A stretch of DNA of 7,308 bases from Proteobacteria bacterium UBA1847 (GCA_002338605.1 DDIP01000093.1:7184-14491); one strand, 5' to 3'; shown: positions 1 through 6,242, counted from the stretch's first letter. Notes: generated by a model from the sequence alone, not told the origin. Translations and numbers: made by a program.

Positions 1-176
1 GGCCGAAAGCCGTGCGGGCTGTCGGTGCGGCGAACGGACGCAATCCGATCCCGATTATCGTTCCCTGCCATCGCGTCGTTGGCAGTAGCGGTGACCTGAC
101 CGGATTCGGCGGCGGACTCGATACCAAGGCGGAGCTGTTGCGATTGGAGGCCGAAAACAGTAGTGGCCTTCTATAG
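1..176 (+). CDS. ogt: Methylated-DNA--protein-cysteine S-methyltransferase, C-terminal fragment
   Basis: This is the 3' end of a DNA repair gene whose 5' part lies outside the window; the frame is read from base 3. The family moves an alkyl group from O6-alkylguanine (and O4-alkylthymine) to its own cysteine, a one-use suicide reaction. The visible 57 residues hold the active-site signature IVPCHRVV, with the acceptor cysteine in PCHR, preceded by the [10 protein letters not shown] segment and followed by the typical [16 protein letters not shown] tail. The protein ends Gly-Leu-Leu-stop, a normal distance after the active site, so the C-terminus looks complete. Its TAG lies inside the palindrome CTATAG, which also supplies the stop of the convergent gene. 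Whether it is a stand-alone Ogt or the end of an Ada-type fusion cannot be told from this fragment. Confidence 0.93.
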   Translation, partial: PKAVRAVGAANGRNPIPIIVPCHRVVGSSGDLTGFGGGLDTKAELLRLEAENSSGLL

Positions 177-833
177 GACCTTGCCTTGCATGGCACGCAC
201 TGCAGCGGAGGCTTCGACGCCTTCAATCAATCGATCGTCCGATTGCAGAGTTGTGAACGCCGATGTTAAAGGCAGGATGCCGGCCCAGACCGGGATATCG
301 TAGTCCTCAGGCTCATCGTCGGGCATGCCGCTGGAAATCTTGGCTGAGGCCGATTCGATTGTCACGGCAATAACGCCGGTCATTTTCACTTCCTTATCGT
401 GCGGTGGACGCAACTCATCCCAGCGACCGGGCAAAGTGGATTCGGTAATGATCCGCAGCGCCCGGATCTTTTCCTCGCGATCGTCGATCAGGCGCGGCGT
501 CCCAAACACCGTGACCGATCGATAGTTCATTGATGAATTGAACGCCGACCGCGCATACACCAGCGCGTCAACATGTGTGATGTTGAGGCAAGCCGTGCTT
601 GTTTCTTCGAGCAGGCGAATAACACGCGCCTTGCGCGCGCCATGCAGGTAGATCGTTTCGCCATCGCGACCGTACAGCATCGGCACGACGACCGGCTGTC
701 CGTCCTGAACAAATGCGACGGAGGCCAACAGTGCGGAGTCCAGGATACCGTGGACTGTTTTCTTGTCATACGCTGCCTTGCGATTGATCTGGCGAACCCT
801 GTTCTTTTTGCTGATTTCGTATTTGTCGCTCAC
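171..833 (-). CDS. Pyridoxamine 5'-phosphate oxidase-like flavin-nucleotide-binding protein
   Basis: This 220-residue protein belongs to the PNPOx-like split-barrel group (Pyridox_ox_2 type). Members bind FMN or a related flavin, but few have a known substrate, so the reaction is unknown. Recognisable pieces are [13 protein letters not shown] (11-23), the barrel strands [19 protein letters not shown] (41-59), [10 protein letters not shown] (61-70), the characteristic [14 protein letters not shown] stretch (94-107) that contributes to flavin binding in relatives, and SAKISSGMP (163-171) with WAGILP near the end. There is no signal peptide, so it is probably cytosolic. The start is GTG, chosen because CGGAG lies about 9 nt upstream and the protein then has the family's usual N-terminus. 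The gene begins 16 bp after the stop of the symporter gene, so the two are probably co-transcribed. Its stop overlaps that of ogt. Confidence 0.9.
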   Translation of the reverse strand: MSDKYEISKKNRVRQINRKAAYDKKTVHGILDSALLASVAFVQDGQPVVVPMLYGRDGETIYLHGARKARVIRLLEETSTACLNITHVDALVYARSAFNSSMNYRSVTVFGTPRLIDDREEKIRALRIITESTLPGRWDELRPPHDKEVKMTGVIAVTIESASAKISSGMPDDEPEDYDIPVWAGILPLTSAFTTLQSDDRLIEGVEASAAVRAMQGKVL

Positions 834-849
834 GTCTTGAATCTCCGGA

Positions 850-2304
850 TCAATGCAGGAATACCGGCGCCAGTTTATAGGCGATCGCCGACACCAGGAC
901 GATGCCGATCAGGTTCAGGACCAGGCCGGCACGCGCCATGCGCGGTATCGTCAGCATGCCCGACCCAAACACAATGGCGTTGGGCGGCGTGGCAACCGGC
1001 AGCATGAACGCGCAGCTGGCTGCCATGGTCACGGGAATCGCGAGAACAATGGGGTCGTACCCGGCTTCGATTGCGATCGCACCGACCACGGGCAGGAAGG
1101 TCGCTGTTGTTGCCGTATTGCTGGTGAGCTCGGTCAAAAAGATGATCAATGTTGCCGCAACGATAATGAGCAACAAGAGCGGCAATGTCCCCACGGCCTG
1201 CAGACTTCCGCCGATCCATTCCGCGAGGCCCGTTCGAGAAACCGCGCCGGCAAGCGACAGGCCGCCACCGAACAGCAGCAACACGCCCCAGGGCAGTTGC
1301 TCCGCGTATTTCCAGCGCAATAACAGGGGATCTTCCTTCTGGCCGCTGGGCACCAGGAACAGGAGGATTGCACCGGCAATGGCAATCAGCGAATCGTCAA
1401 GGGCACCAAGGCCCGGCAACTTCACCAGCAATGGCCGAAATATCCAGGTGAAAGCCATGACCATAAAGACGTAGGCAACGCGCTTTTCCGGCACCGTGAT
1501 CTTGCCCAGTTCCTTTTTCATTCGGCGCAAGCTCGCGCGACCTTCGCTGGAATTGACGAAGTCGACCTTGAAGACCCAGCGCGTCAGGGCGACCCATGCC
1601 AGCGGCAACATCGCCGCACTCAATGGTATCCCGACCAGCATCCAGCGTGAGAAGTCGATGCGGGTACCGTAGTTCTCAAGCATGAAGGCGGCAAACATCG
1701 CATTGGGTGCGGTACCGACCAGGGTGGCAATGCCGCCAATCGTCGAGCCGTACGCGACACCGAGCAACAATGAGTATTGGAAGTCTTCTCTGGCCTTGTC
1801 ATTGAGGCCGCTTACAGTGTTGTGAACGACGGTGATAATCGATACGGCGATTGGCAGCATCATCATGGTTGTCGAGGTGTTCATTACCCACATCGAGATC
1901 AGCGCGCTGGCGAGCATGAAGCCACCAACCAGTGATCGCCCGTTGCCACCGGCATACTGCAGTATCGTGAGTGCCATGCGCCGATGCAGGTTCCAGCGTT
2001 GCATCGCGAAAGCGACAACGAAACCGCCGAGAAACAGGAAAATGACCTTGTTGGCATACGGTGACGTGGTGTCCTCGATACCGGCAATGCCGAACATGGG
2101 AAACAGGACGATTGGCAACAAGGCCGTAACAGCAATCGGAACGGCTTCGGTTGCCCACCAGACGGCCATCAGAACGCCAGCGCAGGCCGTTGCCCATGCA
2201 CCGTGACTTAATTCCTCCGGTCCCCCGAGTGACAGCATGAGCAGCATCAGTCCGGGACCGAGAAACAAGCCAATGCTCTGGCCACGTGACCGTCCTGCAA
2301 TCAT
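850..2304 (-). CDS. SLC13/DASS family sodium:anion (probably dicarboxylate) symporter
   Basis: This 484-residue, very hydrophobic inner-membrane protein belongs to the divalent anion:Na+ symporter family (CitT/INDY/SLC13), which imports C4-dicarboxylates, citrate or sulfate with sodium. Family landmarks are WWATEAVPIAVTALLP (49-64), the first substrate/sodium hairpin SMWVMNTSTTMMMLP (137-151), GSTIGGIATLVGTAPN (186-201), LPWG (337-340), the second hairpin LTELTSNTATTATFLP (390-405), and the family signature SCAFMLPVATPPNAIVFGSG (430-449). Length matches bacterial family members. The second SNT motif is intact (395-397), but the first reads Met-Asn-Thr (141-143) rather than Ser-Asn-Thr. The substrate cannot be deduced; dicarboxylate is the family default. 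The ATG start has a modest GAG about 6 nt upstream. The flavin-protein gene follows 16 bp later. A weak possible promoter is described under the upstream gap. Confidence 0.92.
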   Translation of the reverse strand: MIAGRSRGQSIGLFLGPGLMLLMLSLGGPEELSHGAWATACAGVLMAVWWATEAVPIAVTALLPIVLFPMFGIAGIEDTTSPYANKVIFLFLGGFVVAFAMQRWNLHRRMALTILQYAGGNGRSLVGGFMLASALISMWVMNTSTTMMMLPIAVSIITVVHNTVSGLNDKAREDFQYSLLLGVAYGSTIGGIATLVGTAPNAMFAAFMLENYGTRIDFSRWMLVGIPLSAAMLPLAWVALTRWVFKVDFVNSSEGRASLRRMKKELGKITVPEKRVAYVFMVMAFTWIFRPLLVKLPGLGALDDSLIAIAGAILLFLVPSGQKEDPLLLRWKYAEQLPWGVLLLFGGGLSLAGAVSRTGLAEWIGGSLQAVGTLPLLLLIIVAATLIIFLTELTSNTATTATFLPVVGAIAIEAGYDPIVLAIPVTMAASCAFMLPVATPPNAIVFGSGMLTIPRMARAGLVLNLIGIVLVSAIAYKLAPVFLH

Positions 2305-2460
2305 CGTTGTCTCATTCTGGGGTCCGTTGCCCCCACCGCCGGAAAGTGAGCAAGGCTACCCGTTCTTCGTCCCCGCCTCGTCATTATCAGACTTATTGTC
2401 GGCATGTGTCCAAATCTAGTGGTTTTCTCGCCTTCCCATACAAGATGTAGTAGCATTCCG

Positions 2461-2751
2461 CCGGTACCAATCTGGTACGCACGGAGATGAGATGTTTTAG
2501 GCAGGAAGGTGATTTGCCATGCTGGATGCATGACTCGAAGGCGGGTGATACGTGAACCCTCTCAACACGTCACTTGAACGAGGCTTACCTGCAAGCCTTG
2601 TATCCGACGACGAAGTCAATCGCCAACCCGGGTATCGGAGTACGCCGAATACGTAGACGACAGTGATGTTGCAAACGATTTGATCGCGACCCGAACCTTG
2701 CCGAACACATCTTCTGCTTAGTATGCCGCCCAGTTTCTGGGCGGCTTTTTT
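2461..2751 (+). ncRNA. Candidate structured RNA or regulated 5' leader (hypothetical)
   Basis: An efficient-looking plus-strand terminator ends at 2751, yet no plus-strand coding sequence precedes it as far back as the symporter gene. In front of it are five short hairpins; the best is the 9-bp ACGAGGCTT/AAGCCTTGT stem (2578-2601). The simplest readings are a small RNA ending at the terminator, or the leader of the lipoprotein gene with the terminator acting as an attenuator. The 5' boundary given is only the outer edge of the first hairpin, and no good promoter was identified. Short hairpins of this size also arise by chance. It does not resemble tmRNA, 6S RNA, 4.5S RNA, RNase P RNA or a riboswitch I can recognise. 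Confidence 0.25.
2725..2751 (+). terminator. Rho-independent terminator just upstream of the lipoprotein gene
   Basis: A perfect 9-bp stem, GCCGCCCAG (2725-2733) with CTGGGCGGC (2737-2745), closes a TTT loop and is followed directly by six T (2746-2751). The U-tract exists only on the plus strand, so termination is rightward. It ends 15 nt before the ATG at 2767, leaving room for a ribosome-binding site but not for a promoter, and there is no plus-strand gene upstream for it to serve. Confidence 0.85.
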
Positions 2752-2766
2752 CGTCAGGGCAATGCC

Positions 2767-3582
2767 ATGAATCAATGCCTCAAATCCTTCCTGTCAGTTG
2801 TCGCGTTGTCGATGCTTGCCGGCTGTGCCAGCGGTCCGCCGACGCTCCCGTACCCGGCCTTTGTCCAGGTCGACGAGCTGGAAGACATTTTCATGGCGAG
2901 CCTGCCAGGCGCTCGTGCAAAACAGCTATCCGGCGATCCGCAAACCCGGCGTACCAGCAACCGCGTCGATCTGCCCAGGGACTGGAAAGGCACCAGCGGC
3001 AGTACACCGGGTCGCTCAATGGAGATCTTCGTGATCGACGGCGAAATCACGATTGCCGATATGACACTCGGTCGTGGCGGCTACGCCTACCTTCCTGCCG
3101 GGTCGCTTGGCTTCAATCTCAACACCGGGAACGGCGCCCGAATTCTCTACTTTGTCAATGACGTTGACCCCGAGTCGGTTATTCGAACGCCTATTATCCT
3201 TGACAGCGGCCTGCTTGACTGGAACGCAACGCGAAAGCCGGGCGTCAGCACCAAGGAGCTGCGTCACGACCCCGGCAATGGCTCGAAGACCTGGCTGGTC
3301 CGTGTTGCCACCGGCGCGGCTGAGGCCTGGCAGTCCTCAAGTGCCTTGCGCGAGGGCTACCTGGTCACCGGGAACCAGCAATACTCGGAATGCGTGAACG
3401 GTGAAGTGGAAACCTGGATGTACTCACCCGGCGGATATTTTTATCGTCCGCCGAACACGATCAGCGGTGGCCCGCAATCGCTGGCGTATATGGACGCTAT
3501 CTGGCTGATGCGCGAAACGACAAAAGGTGAGGTAACAACCTGGTCTGATTGCGTCGTACAGCCGGCAGCGGACGAATTCTAG
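2767..3582 (+). CDS. Outer-membrane-type lipoprotein with two cupin-like halves (DUF4437-like)
   Basis: This 271-residue protein begins with a lipoprotein signal: a short charged start, a hydrophobic core and the lipobox LAGC, with the lipidated cysteine at 20. Residue 21 is Ala, not Asp, so sorting to the outer membrane is expected. The mature part looks like two cupin-type beta barrels. The first includes SMEIFVIDGEITIADMTLG (84-102) and GGYAYLPAGS (104-113); the second includes EGYLVTGNQQYSECVNGEVE (196-215) and PGGYFYRPPN (221-230). This layout resembles DUF4437 proteins, whose function is unknown. The whole protein has one histidine (167), outside the usual cupin metal positions, so a normal metal-binding cupin site is unlikely. 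AGGG (2756-2759) lies 7 nt before the ATG. A two-codon ATG-CCA-TGA overlaps the start in another frame, but lies too close to the AGGG. Its stop overlaps that of the convergent DCC gene. Confidence 0.85.
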   Translation: MNQCLKSFLSVVALSMLAGCASGPPTLPYPAFVQVDELEDIFMASLPGARAKQLSGDPQTRRTSNRVDLPRDWKGTSGSTPGRSMEIFVIDGEITIADMTLGRGGYAYLPAGSLGFNLNTGNGARILYFVNDVDPESVIRTPIILDSGLLDWNATRKPGVSTKELRHDPGNGSKTWLVRVATGAAEAWQSSSALREGYLVTGNQQYSECVNGEVETWMYSPGGYFYRPPNTISGGPQSLAYMDAIWLMRETTKGEVTTWSDCVVQPAADEF

Positions 3583-3983
3583 AACCGGTCGTTGTCTTCA
3601 ATATTGAGATTATTGATACGCGTACGCCCGAGTATTCTGAGCAGCAGCTTGCGACATGCGGCGAGAACAGGGTAAAGCACGCGTGCCGCCGTCTTGGAAC
3701 GGAAGATCCAGAATGCCACGCGATTGACGAATCCTTTTCTTGAGCTTCTTAATGCAAGTGCGTGGATCGCATCGCTGCCGTAAAAAATCGTATCGTCAAC
3801 TTTCAAAACCATGCCTTCATCGATGTCGAGGCCGGTCGCGGTGACCTCATCCATGATCGCCGATCGCTCGCGCGCATCGACGCGTACGAGTTCGCCAGCC
3901 GAGTCGGCAACGTCGATTCGCTGACAATAAAAGTCACAAACCGGGCATTGGCGATCGTAGACGAGCTGGATGTCTTTCTTGAT
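3579..3983 (-). CDS. DCC-family (DUF393) thiol-disulfide oxidoreductase, probable ATC start
   Basis: The frame encodes a small redox-type protein with YDRQCPVCDFYC near its N-terminus (CxxC at 13-16 in the numbering used here), the hallmark of the DCC family, then VRVDARE (33-39), IFYGSDAIHALAL and a basic, hydrophobic C-terminal half. The length of about 134 residues fits the family. The frame directly follows the TAG of the regulator gene, in the same phase, and has no ATG, GTG, TTG or CTG before the CxxC motif. The first ATG, at 3854, would give 91 residues lacking the motif. AGGA (3991-3994, overlapping the regulator stop) is followed 7 nt later by ATC-AAG-AAA, exactly where Met-Lys-Lys would be expected, so I place the start at that ATC. 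Alternatives are UAG readthrough to a regulator-DCC fusion, a recent start-codon mutation, or a base error. Function as a disulfide exchanger is inferred from the family only. Confidence 0.75.
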   Translation of the reverse strand: MKKDIQLVYDRQCPVCDFYCQRIDVADSAGELVRVDARERSAIMDEVTATGLDIDEGMVLKVDDTIFYGSDAIHALALRSSRKGFVNRVAFWIFRSKTAARVLYPVLAACRKLLLRILGRTRINNLNIEDNDRF

Positions 3984-3992
3984 GATGTCGTC

Positions 3993-4517
3993 CTATTTCT
4001 TCACCAGCTTGGTTATTTTCGAGCCCAGAGCCATTAGCTTCGTCAGCGTGCTGGTCGGTATGGCACTGATCTGTTCGTACCAGTCGCTGGTCGACTCGAC
4101 GAACTTCAGCATGTTCTGGATGCGTTCCTTTGTAACAGGATCCGTTTCCTTCTCCATCTGAACTTCTGCGGCGCAGCCCTTCAGCATCGCGAGCGTCGGA
4201 TTCAGTTCACGTTGCTTGCGCTGTTCGATGATGGCGCGAAACAGTTCCCAGACATCGTAGATGGATTCGAAGTAGTCGCGCCGATCACCGAGGACGTGGG
4301 TCATGCGCACGAGGCCGTAGCTTTGCAGCTCGCGAATGCTGGTACTGACGTTGGAGCGTGCCACCGACAGCAGGTCGACGATTTCGTCGGCCCGAAGCGG
4401 GGTCGGTGACAGATAGAGGAGTGCCTGGATCTGCGCGACCGTGCGATTCGTGCCCCACCGGGTGCCCATTTCGCCCCAGTGGAGCACGTACTTTTCAACC
4501 GCCGGGGTCATTTTCAT
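3993..4517 (-). CDS. GbsR/MarR-family winged-helix transcriptional regulator
   Basis: This 174-residue DNA-binding protein has the GbsR-like opening HWGEMGTRWGTNRTVAQIQALLYLS (13-37), a winged helix at about 38-84 with the probable recognition helix in ARSNVSTSIRELQSYGLV (53-70), and the wing VRMTHVLGDRRDYFE (70-84). A long helical C-terminal part (about 88-172) probably mediates dimerisation. Members of the family usually repress their own or neighbouring operons in response to small molecules or stress; the ligand here is unknown. The ATG start has only a weak AGAGA about 8 nt upstream; a second ATG two codons on could serve as well. A perfect 20-bp palindrome overlaps the -10 of its promoter, pointing to autorepression. 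The DCC gene starts 9 nt after its stop, so the two are probably co-expressed and co-regulated. Confidence 0.92.
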   Translation of the reverse strand: MKMTPAVEKYVLHWGEMGTRWGTNRTVAQIQALLYLSPTPLRADEIVDLLSVARSNVSTSIRELQSYGLVRMTHVLGDRRDYFESIYDVWELFRAIIEQRKQRELNPTLAMLKGCAAEVQMEKETDPVTKERIQNMLKFVESTSDWYEQISAIPTSTLTKLMALGSKITKLVKK

Positions 4518-4531
4518 CTGTTGTTTCTCTT

Positions 4532-4551
4532 ATTTCTGTTGCAACAGAAAT
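4532..4551. promoter_or_regulatory. Perfect 20-bp palindrome, probable operator of the GbsR/MarR regulator
   Basis: ATTTCTGTTGCAACAGAAAT is a perfect inverted repeat centred 24-25 bp upstream of the regulator's start codon. It overlaps the -10 hexamer (4548-4553) and the expected transcription start, an ideal place for a dimeric repressor. An extra CTGTTG half-site sits at 4518-4523, 18 bp (nearly two helical turns) from the CTGTTG of the palindrome, and could support cooperative binding. That the adjacent regulator binds here is inferred from position and symmetry. Confidence 0.75.
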
Positions 4552-4576
4552 TACGCGCCAGGCGTCGGAAATGCAA
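4548..4576 (-). promoter_or_regulatory. Sigma-70-type promoter of the regulator-DCC operon
   Basis: On the minus strand TTGCAT (4571-4576) and TAATTT (4548-4553) are separated by exactly 17 bp. Transcription would start at about 4541, giving a leader of roughly 24 nt before the regulator ATG. The -10 is partly inside the 20-bp palindrome. Confidence 0.6.
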
Positions 4577-4593
4577 GCGGTTCAGCGAAGCTT

Positions 4594-5505
4594 TCAGGGC
4601 GATCGTGCACTGAGGATGAGTCGGTGGGGCGCCGGCCACCCCTCGACAGTCCGGGTCGGATCGTCCGGATCGAGGGCTTCGGCCAGTGACTCGAAGGTCA
4701 TCCATTCAGTCGAGCGCTGCTCATCAATCGTCGTCACCGAACGATCGATCATCTCAATGTCCCGGTAGCCGCTTCGCTTCAGCCAGGTCGTCAGCTCGGC
4801 AATGGTTGGCAGCAGCCAGACATTGCGCATGCGCGCGTAGCGGTTTTCCGGGGTGCAGGCGTAGGATTCCTCTCCCGGGACATAGATCGTTTCCAGGACC
4901 AGCTGTCCGTCCGGCCTCAACACCTGGCGAAGTTGCCGCAAATGATCGATCGGTGCGCGCTGGTGATACAGCACGCCCATCGAAAAGACCGTGTCGAATG
5001 CCTTGGCCGGCAGCGGCAGTTCATCGAGGCGAACCGGCAGCACAAAAACACCGTCGTCGTTTTCGAACGTATTGACGGCAAGGAACTGCATGACATAGAG
5101 CAGTGTCGGGTCAACGCCGATAACCACACTGGCGCCGGCCTTGCGCATCTGCAACGCGTAGTAGCCATTGCCACTGCCGACATCGAGTACCTGTCTGCCC
5201 GCCAGCGGGGCAATCGCGCTTTCCAGTCGCTGCCACTTGAGGTCGCTCCGCCATTCACTGTCGATATGGATCCCACCGACATCGAACGGGCCCTTGCGCC
5301 AGGGTGAAAGCGCGAGTAGCAGTTCTTTGAGTTCGTCGGGTTGGGTGGCCACTGGGTCGATAGCGCCGACGACATGCTGCCAGCGTGAAAAGTCGCCATG
5401 TGCATCGGGCGACAGGCGTTCTCGAATCAGCGGTGTCAGTGCGCCGGGCCATTCGGTGAGGCCTGCAGCCAGCAGGCAGGCGGTCAGTTTGTCGATATCG
5501 ATCAT
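4594..5505 (-). CDS. cmoB: tRNA U34 carboxymethyltransferase CmoB
   Basis: CmoB transfers the carboxymethyl group of carboxy-S-adenosylmethionine to 5-hydroxyuridine at tRNA position 34, giving 5-oxyacetyluridine, which widens wobble decoding. Diagnostic stretches are SPWRKGPF (67-74), IDSEWRSDLKW (81-91), the cofactor-binding glycine loop LDVGSGNGYY (107-116), the acidic GVDPT (130-134), FSMGVLYHQRAP (174-185), RYARMRNVWLLP (222-233) and SVTTIDEQRSTEWM (256-269). At 303 residues it is about 20 shorter than E. coli CmoB (323), the difference lying in the poorly conserved N-terminal part. The ATG overlaps the cmoA stop as ATGA and lacks a clear Shine-Dalgarno sequence, so translation is probably coupled to cmoA. 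I see no intrinsic terminator in the 76 bp downstream. Confidence 0.96.
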   Translation of the reverse strand: MIDIDKLTACLLAAGLTEWPGALTPLIRERLSPDAHGDFSRWQHVVGAIDPVATQPDELKELLLALSPWRKGPFDVGGIHIDSEWRSDLKWQRLESAIAPLAGRQVLDVGSGNGYYALQMRKAGASVVIGVDPTLLYVMQFLAVNTFENDDGVFVLPVRLDELPLPAKAFDTVFSMGVLYHQRAPIDHLRQLRQVLRPDGQLVLETIYVPGEESYACTPENRYARMRNVWLLPTIAELTTWLKRSGYRDIEMIDRSVTTIDEQRSTEWMTFESLAEALDPDDPTRTVEGWPAPHRLILSARSP

Positions 5506-6236
5506 TTGATGGCAATGATCGACACAAAATTGAAATAACGCAGCCAGACCGCGGTATGGCCAAAGCCGGCGTCAGCGAGGCGTTTGCGGTGCGCGGCAAC
5601 GGTCTCGGGGATCAGCACGTTGTCGAGCGCCGCACGCTTTCGTGCAACTTCGAGCGCGCTGTAGCGATTGCGGCGTTTGTGTTCGTGATGCAGGTCGACC
5701 AGCAGCTTTTCCATTTCCGTGTTCTCGTCGACGACCTTTTCTGAAAGCACCAGCAGTCCGCCATCGAGCATGCCGTCGCAAACGCGGTGTAGCAGGGCAT
5801 CGCGGTCATCCATGGCCAGGAACTGAAGCGTGTAGTTGAGGACGACCATGGACGCGTTGTCTATCCGGGTATCGCGGATATCGGCCTCGATGACGTCGAC
5901 GGGTGTCGGGCGCCCGAACTGTCGGTCGTCCTCGGCCATGATTTTTTTACAGCGCTCGGTCATCGCCCTTGCCGTGTCGATGGCGAGAATGCGGAAGCCC
6001 GGCTGCTTGATACCCTGACGCATTGCCAGCGTGGCGGCGCCCAGCGAGCAGCCAAGGTCGTAGCACTGGGTATTCGGCCGGACATAGCGCGCCGCGAGCG
6101 AGCCGATCGCCTCGATGGTTGCCTCATATCCGGGAATCGAGCGCCGCAGCATGTCCGGGAAGACCTTTGCGACTTCCTCATTGAATCGGAAAGGCTGGTC
6201 GTCGGACCGGGTGTCGTAAATCTTGTCAGTGGTCAT
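5502..6236 (-). CDS. cmoA: Carboxy-S-adenosyl-L-methionine synthase CmoA
   Basis: CmoA converts S-adenosylmethionine and prephenate into carboxy-SAM, the donor used by CmoB. The 244-residue protein (E. coli: 247) shows the family's opening DKIYDTRSDDQPFRFNEEVAKVFPDML (4-30), SIPGYEATI (33-41), the cofactor loop CYDLGCSLGAATLAM (58-72), the acidic end AIDTARAMTERC (85-96), LNYTLQFL (133-140), LVLSEK (162-167), and a basic RKR at 199-201 where relatives carry the arginine that contacts the carboxy group. The frame stays open 17 codons further upstream, but the ATG at 6234-6236 gives the usual N-terminus MTTDKIYD; the longer form would run into the divergent gene. No Shine-Dalgarno sequence precedes this ATG, and a TATACT box ends only 6 nt before it, so the mRNA may be leaderless. 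The stop overlaps cmoB. Confidence 0.96.
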   Translation of the reverse strand: MTTDKIYDTRSDDQPFRFNEEVAKVFPDMLRRSIPGYEATIEAIGSLAARYVRPNTQCYDLGCSLGAATLAMRQGIKQPGFRILAIDTARAMTERCKKIMAEDDRQFGRPTPVDVIEADIRDTRIDNASMVVLNYTLQFLAMDDRDALLHRVCDGMLDGGLLVLSEKVVDENTEMEKLLVDLHHEHKRRNRYSALEVARKRAALDNVLIPETVAAHRKRLADAGFGHTAVWLRYFNFVSIIAIK

Positions 6237-6242
6237 GAGGGG

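Larger units (their letters stand above)
2305..2766. other. 462-bp gap between divergent genes, without a convincing protein gene
   Basis: This region must hold the promoters of the symporter (minus) and lipoprotein (plus) genes. The longer reading frames are low-complexity shadows, one of which translates the terminator stem. A possible minus-strand promoter is TTGGAC (2408-2413) and GATAAT (2383-2388), but the 19-bp spacer is long, so it is weak. Near the lipoprotein gene TTGCCG (2698-2703) and TAGTAT (2719-2724) lie 15 bp apart, which would start transcription inside the terminator stem. Small inverted repeats are at 2464-2478 (GTACCA/TGGTAC), 2518-2532 (CATGC/GCATG), 2550-2570 (ACGTG/CACGT), 2578-2601 (ACGAGGCTT/AAGCCTTGT, one G-U) and 2632-2652 (GTATCGG/CCG-A-ATAC, one bulge). 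The only strong signal is the terminator listed separately. Confidence 0.75.

Noticed and set aside
573..1007. 144-residue plus-strand frame opposite the flavin-protein and symporter genes, like several other long plus-strand frames here
   Set aside because: Antisense shadow of two well-supported genes with no domain of its own.
2301..2531. 76-residue minus-strand reading frame upstream of the symporter
   Set aside because: No recognisable domain, and it covers the region expected to hold the symporter promoter.
2484..2639. GGA motifs, one in a hairpin loop (2523-2527), suggesting a CsrA/RsmA-binding RNA
   Set aside because: Only four GGA triplets occur in about 300 nt, which is what chance predicts.
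2552..2656. 34-codon plus-strand GTG frame with a GAAGG upstream
   Set aside because: Spacing and length are unconvincing, it begins two codons after a stop, and it matches no family I recognise.
2667..2676. TGTTGCAAAC resembling half of the regulator's palindrome, upstream of the lipoprotein gene
   Set aside because: Symmetry is lost beyond TGTTGCAA; too short to claim a second operator.
2497..2775. 92-residue minus-strand reading frame in the gap
   Set aside because: Its first codons translate the terminator stem and overlap the lipoprotein start; composition is unlike a protein.
3579..3854. DCC gene taken as a 91-residue protein starting at the first ATG
   Set aside because: This would drop the CxxC motif, which is clearly encoded upstream in the same open frame.
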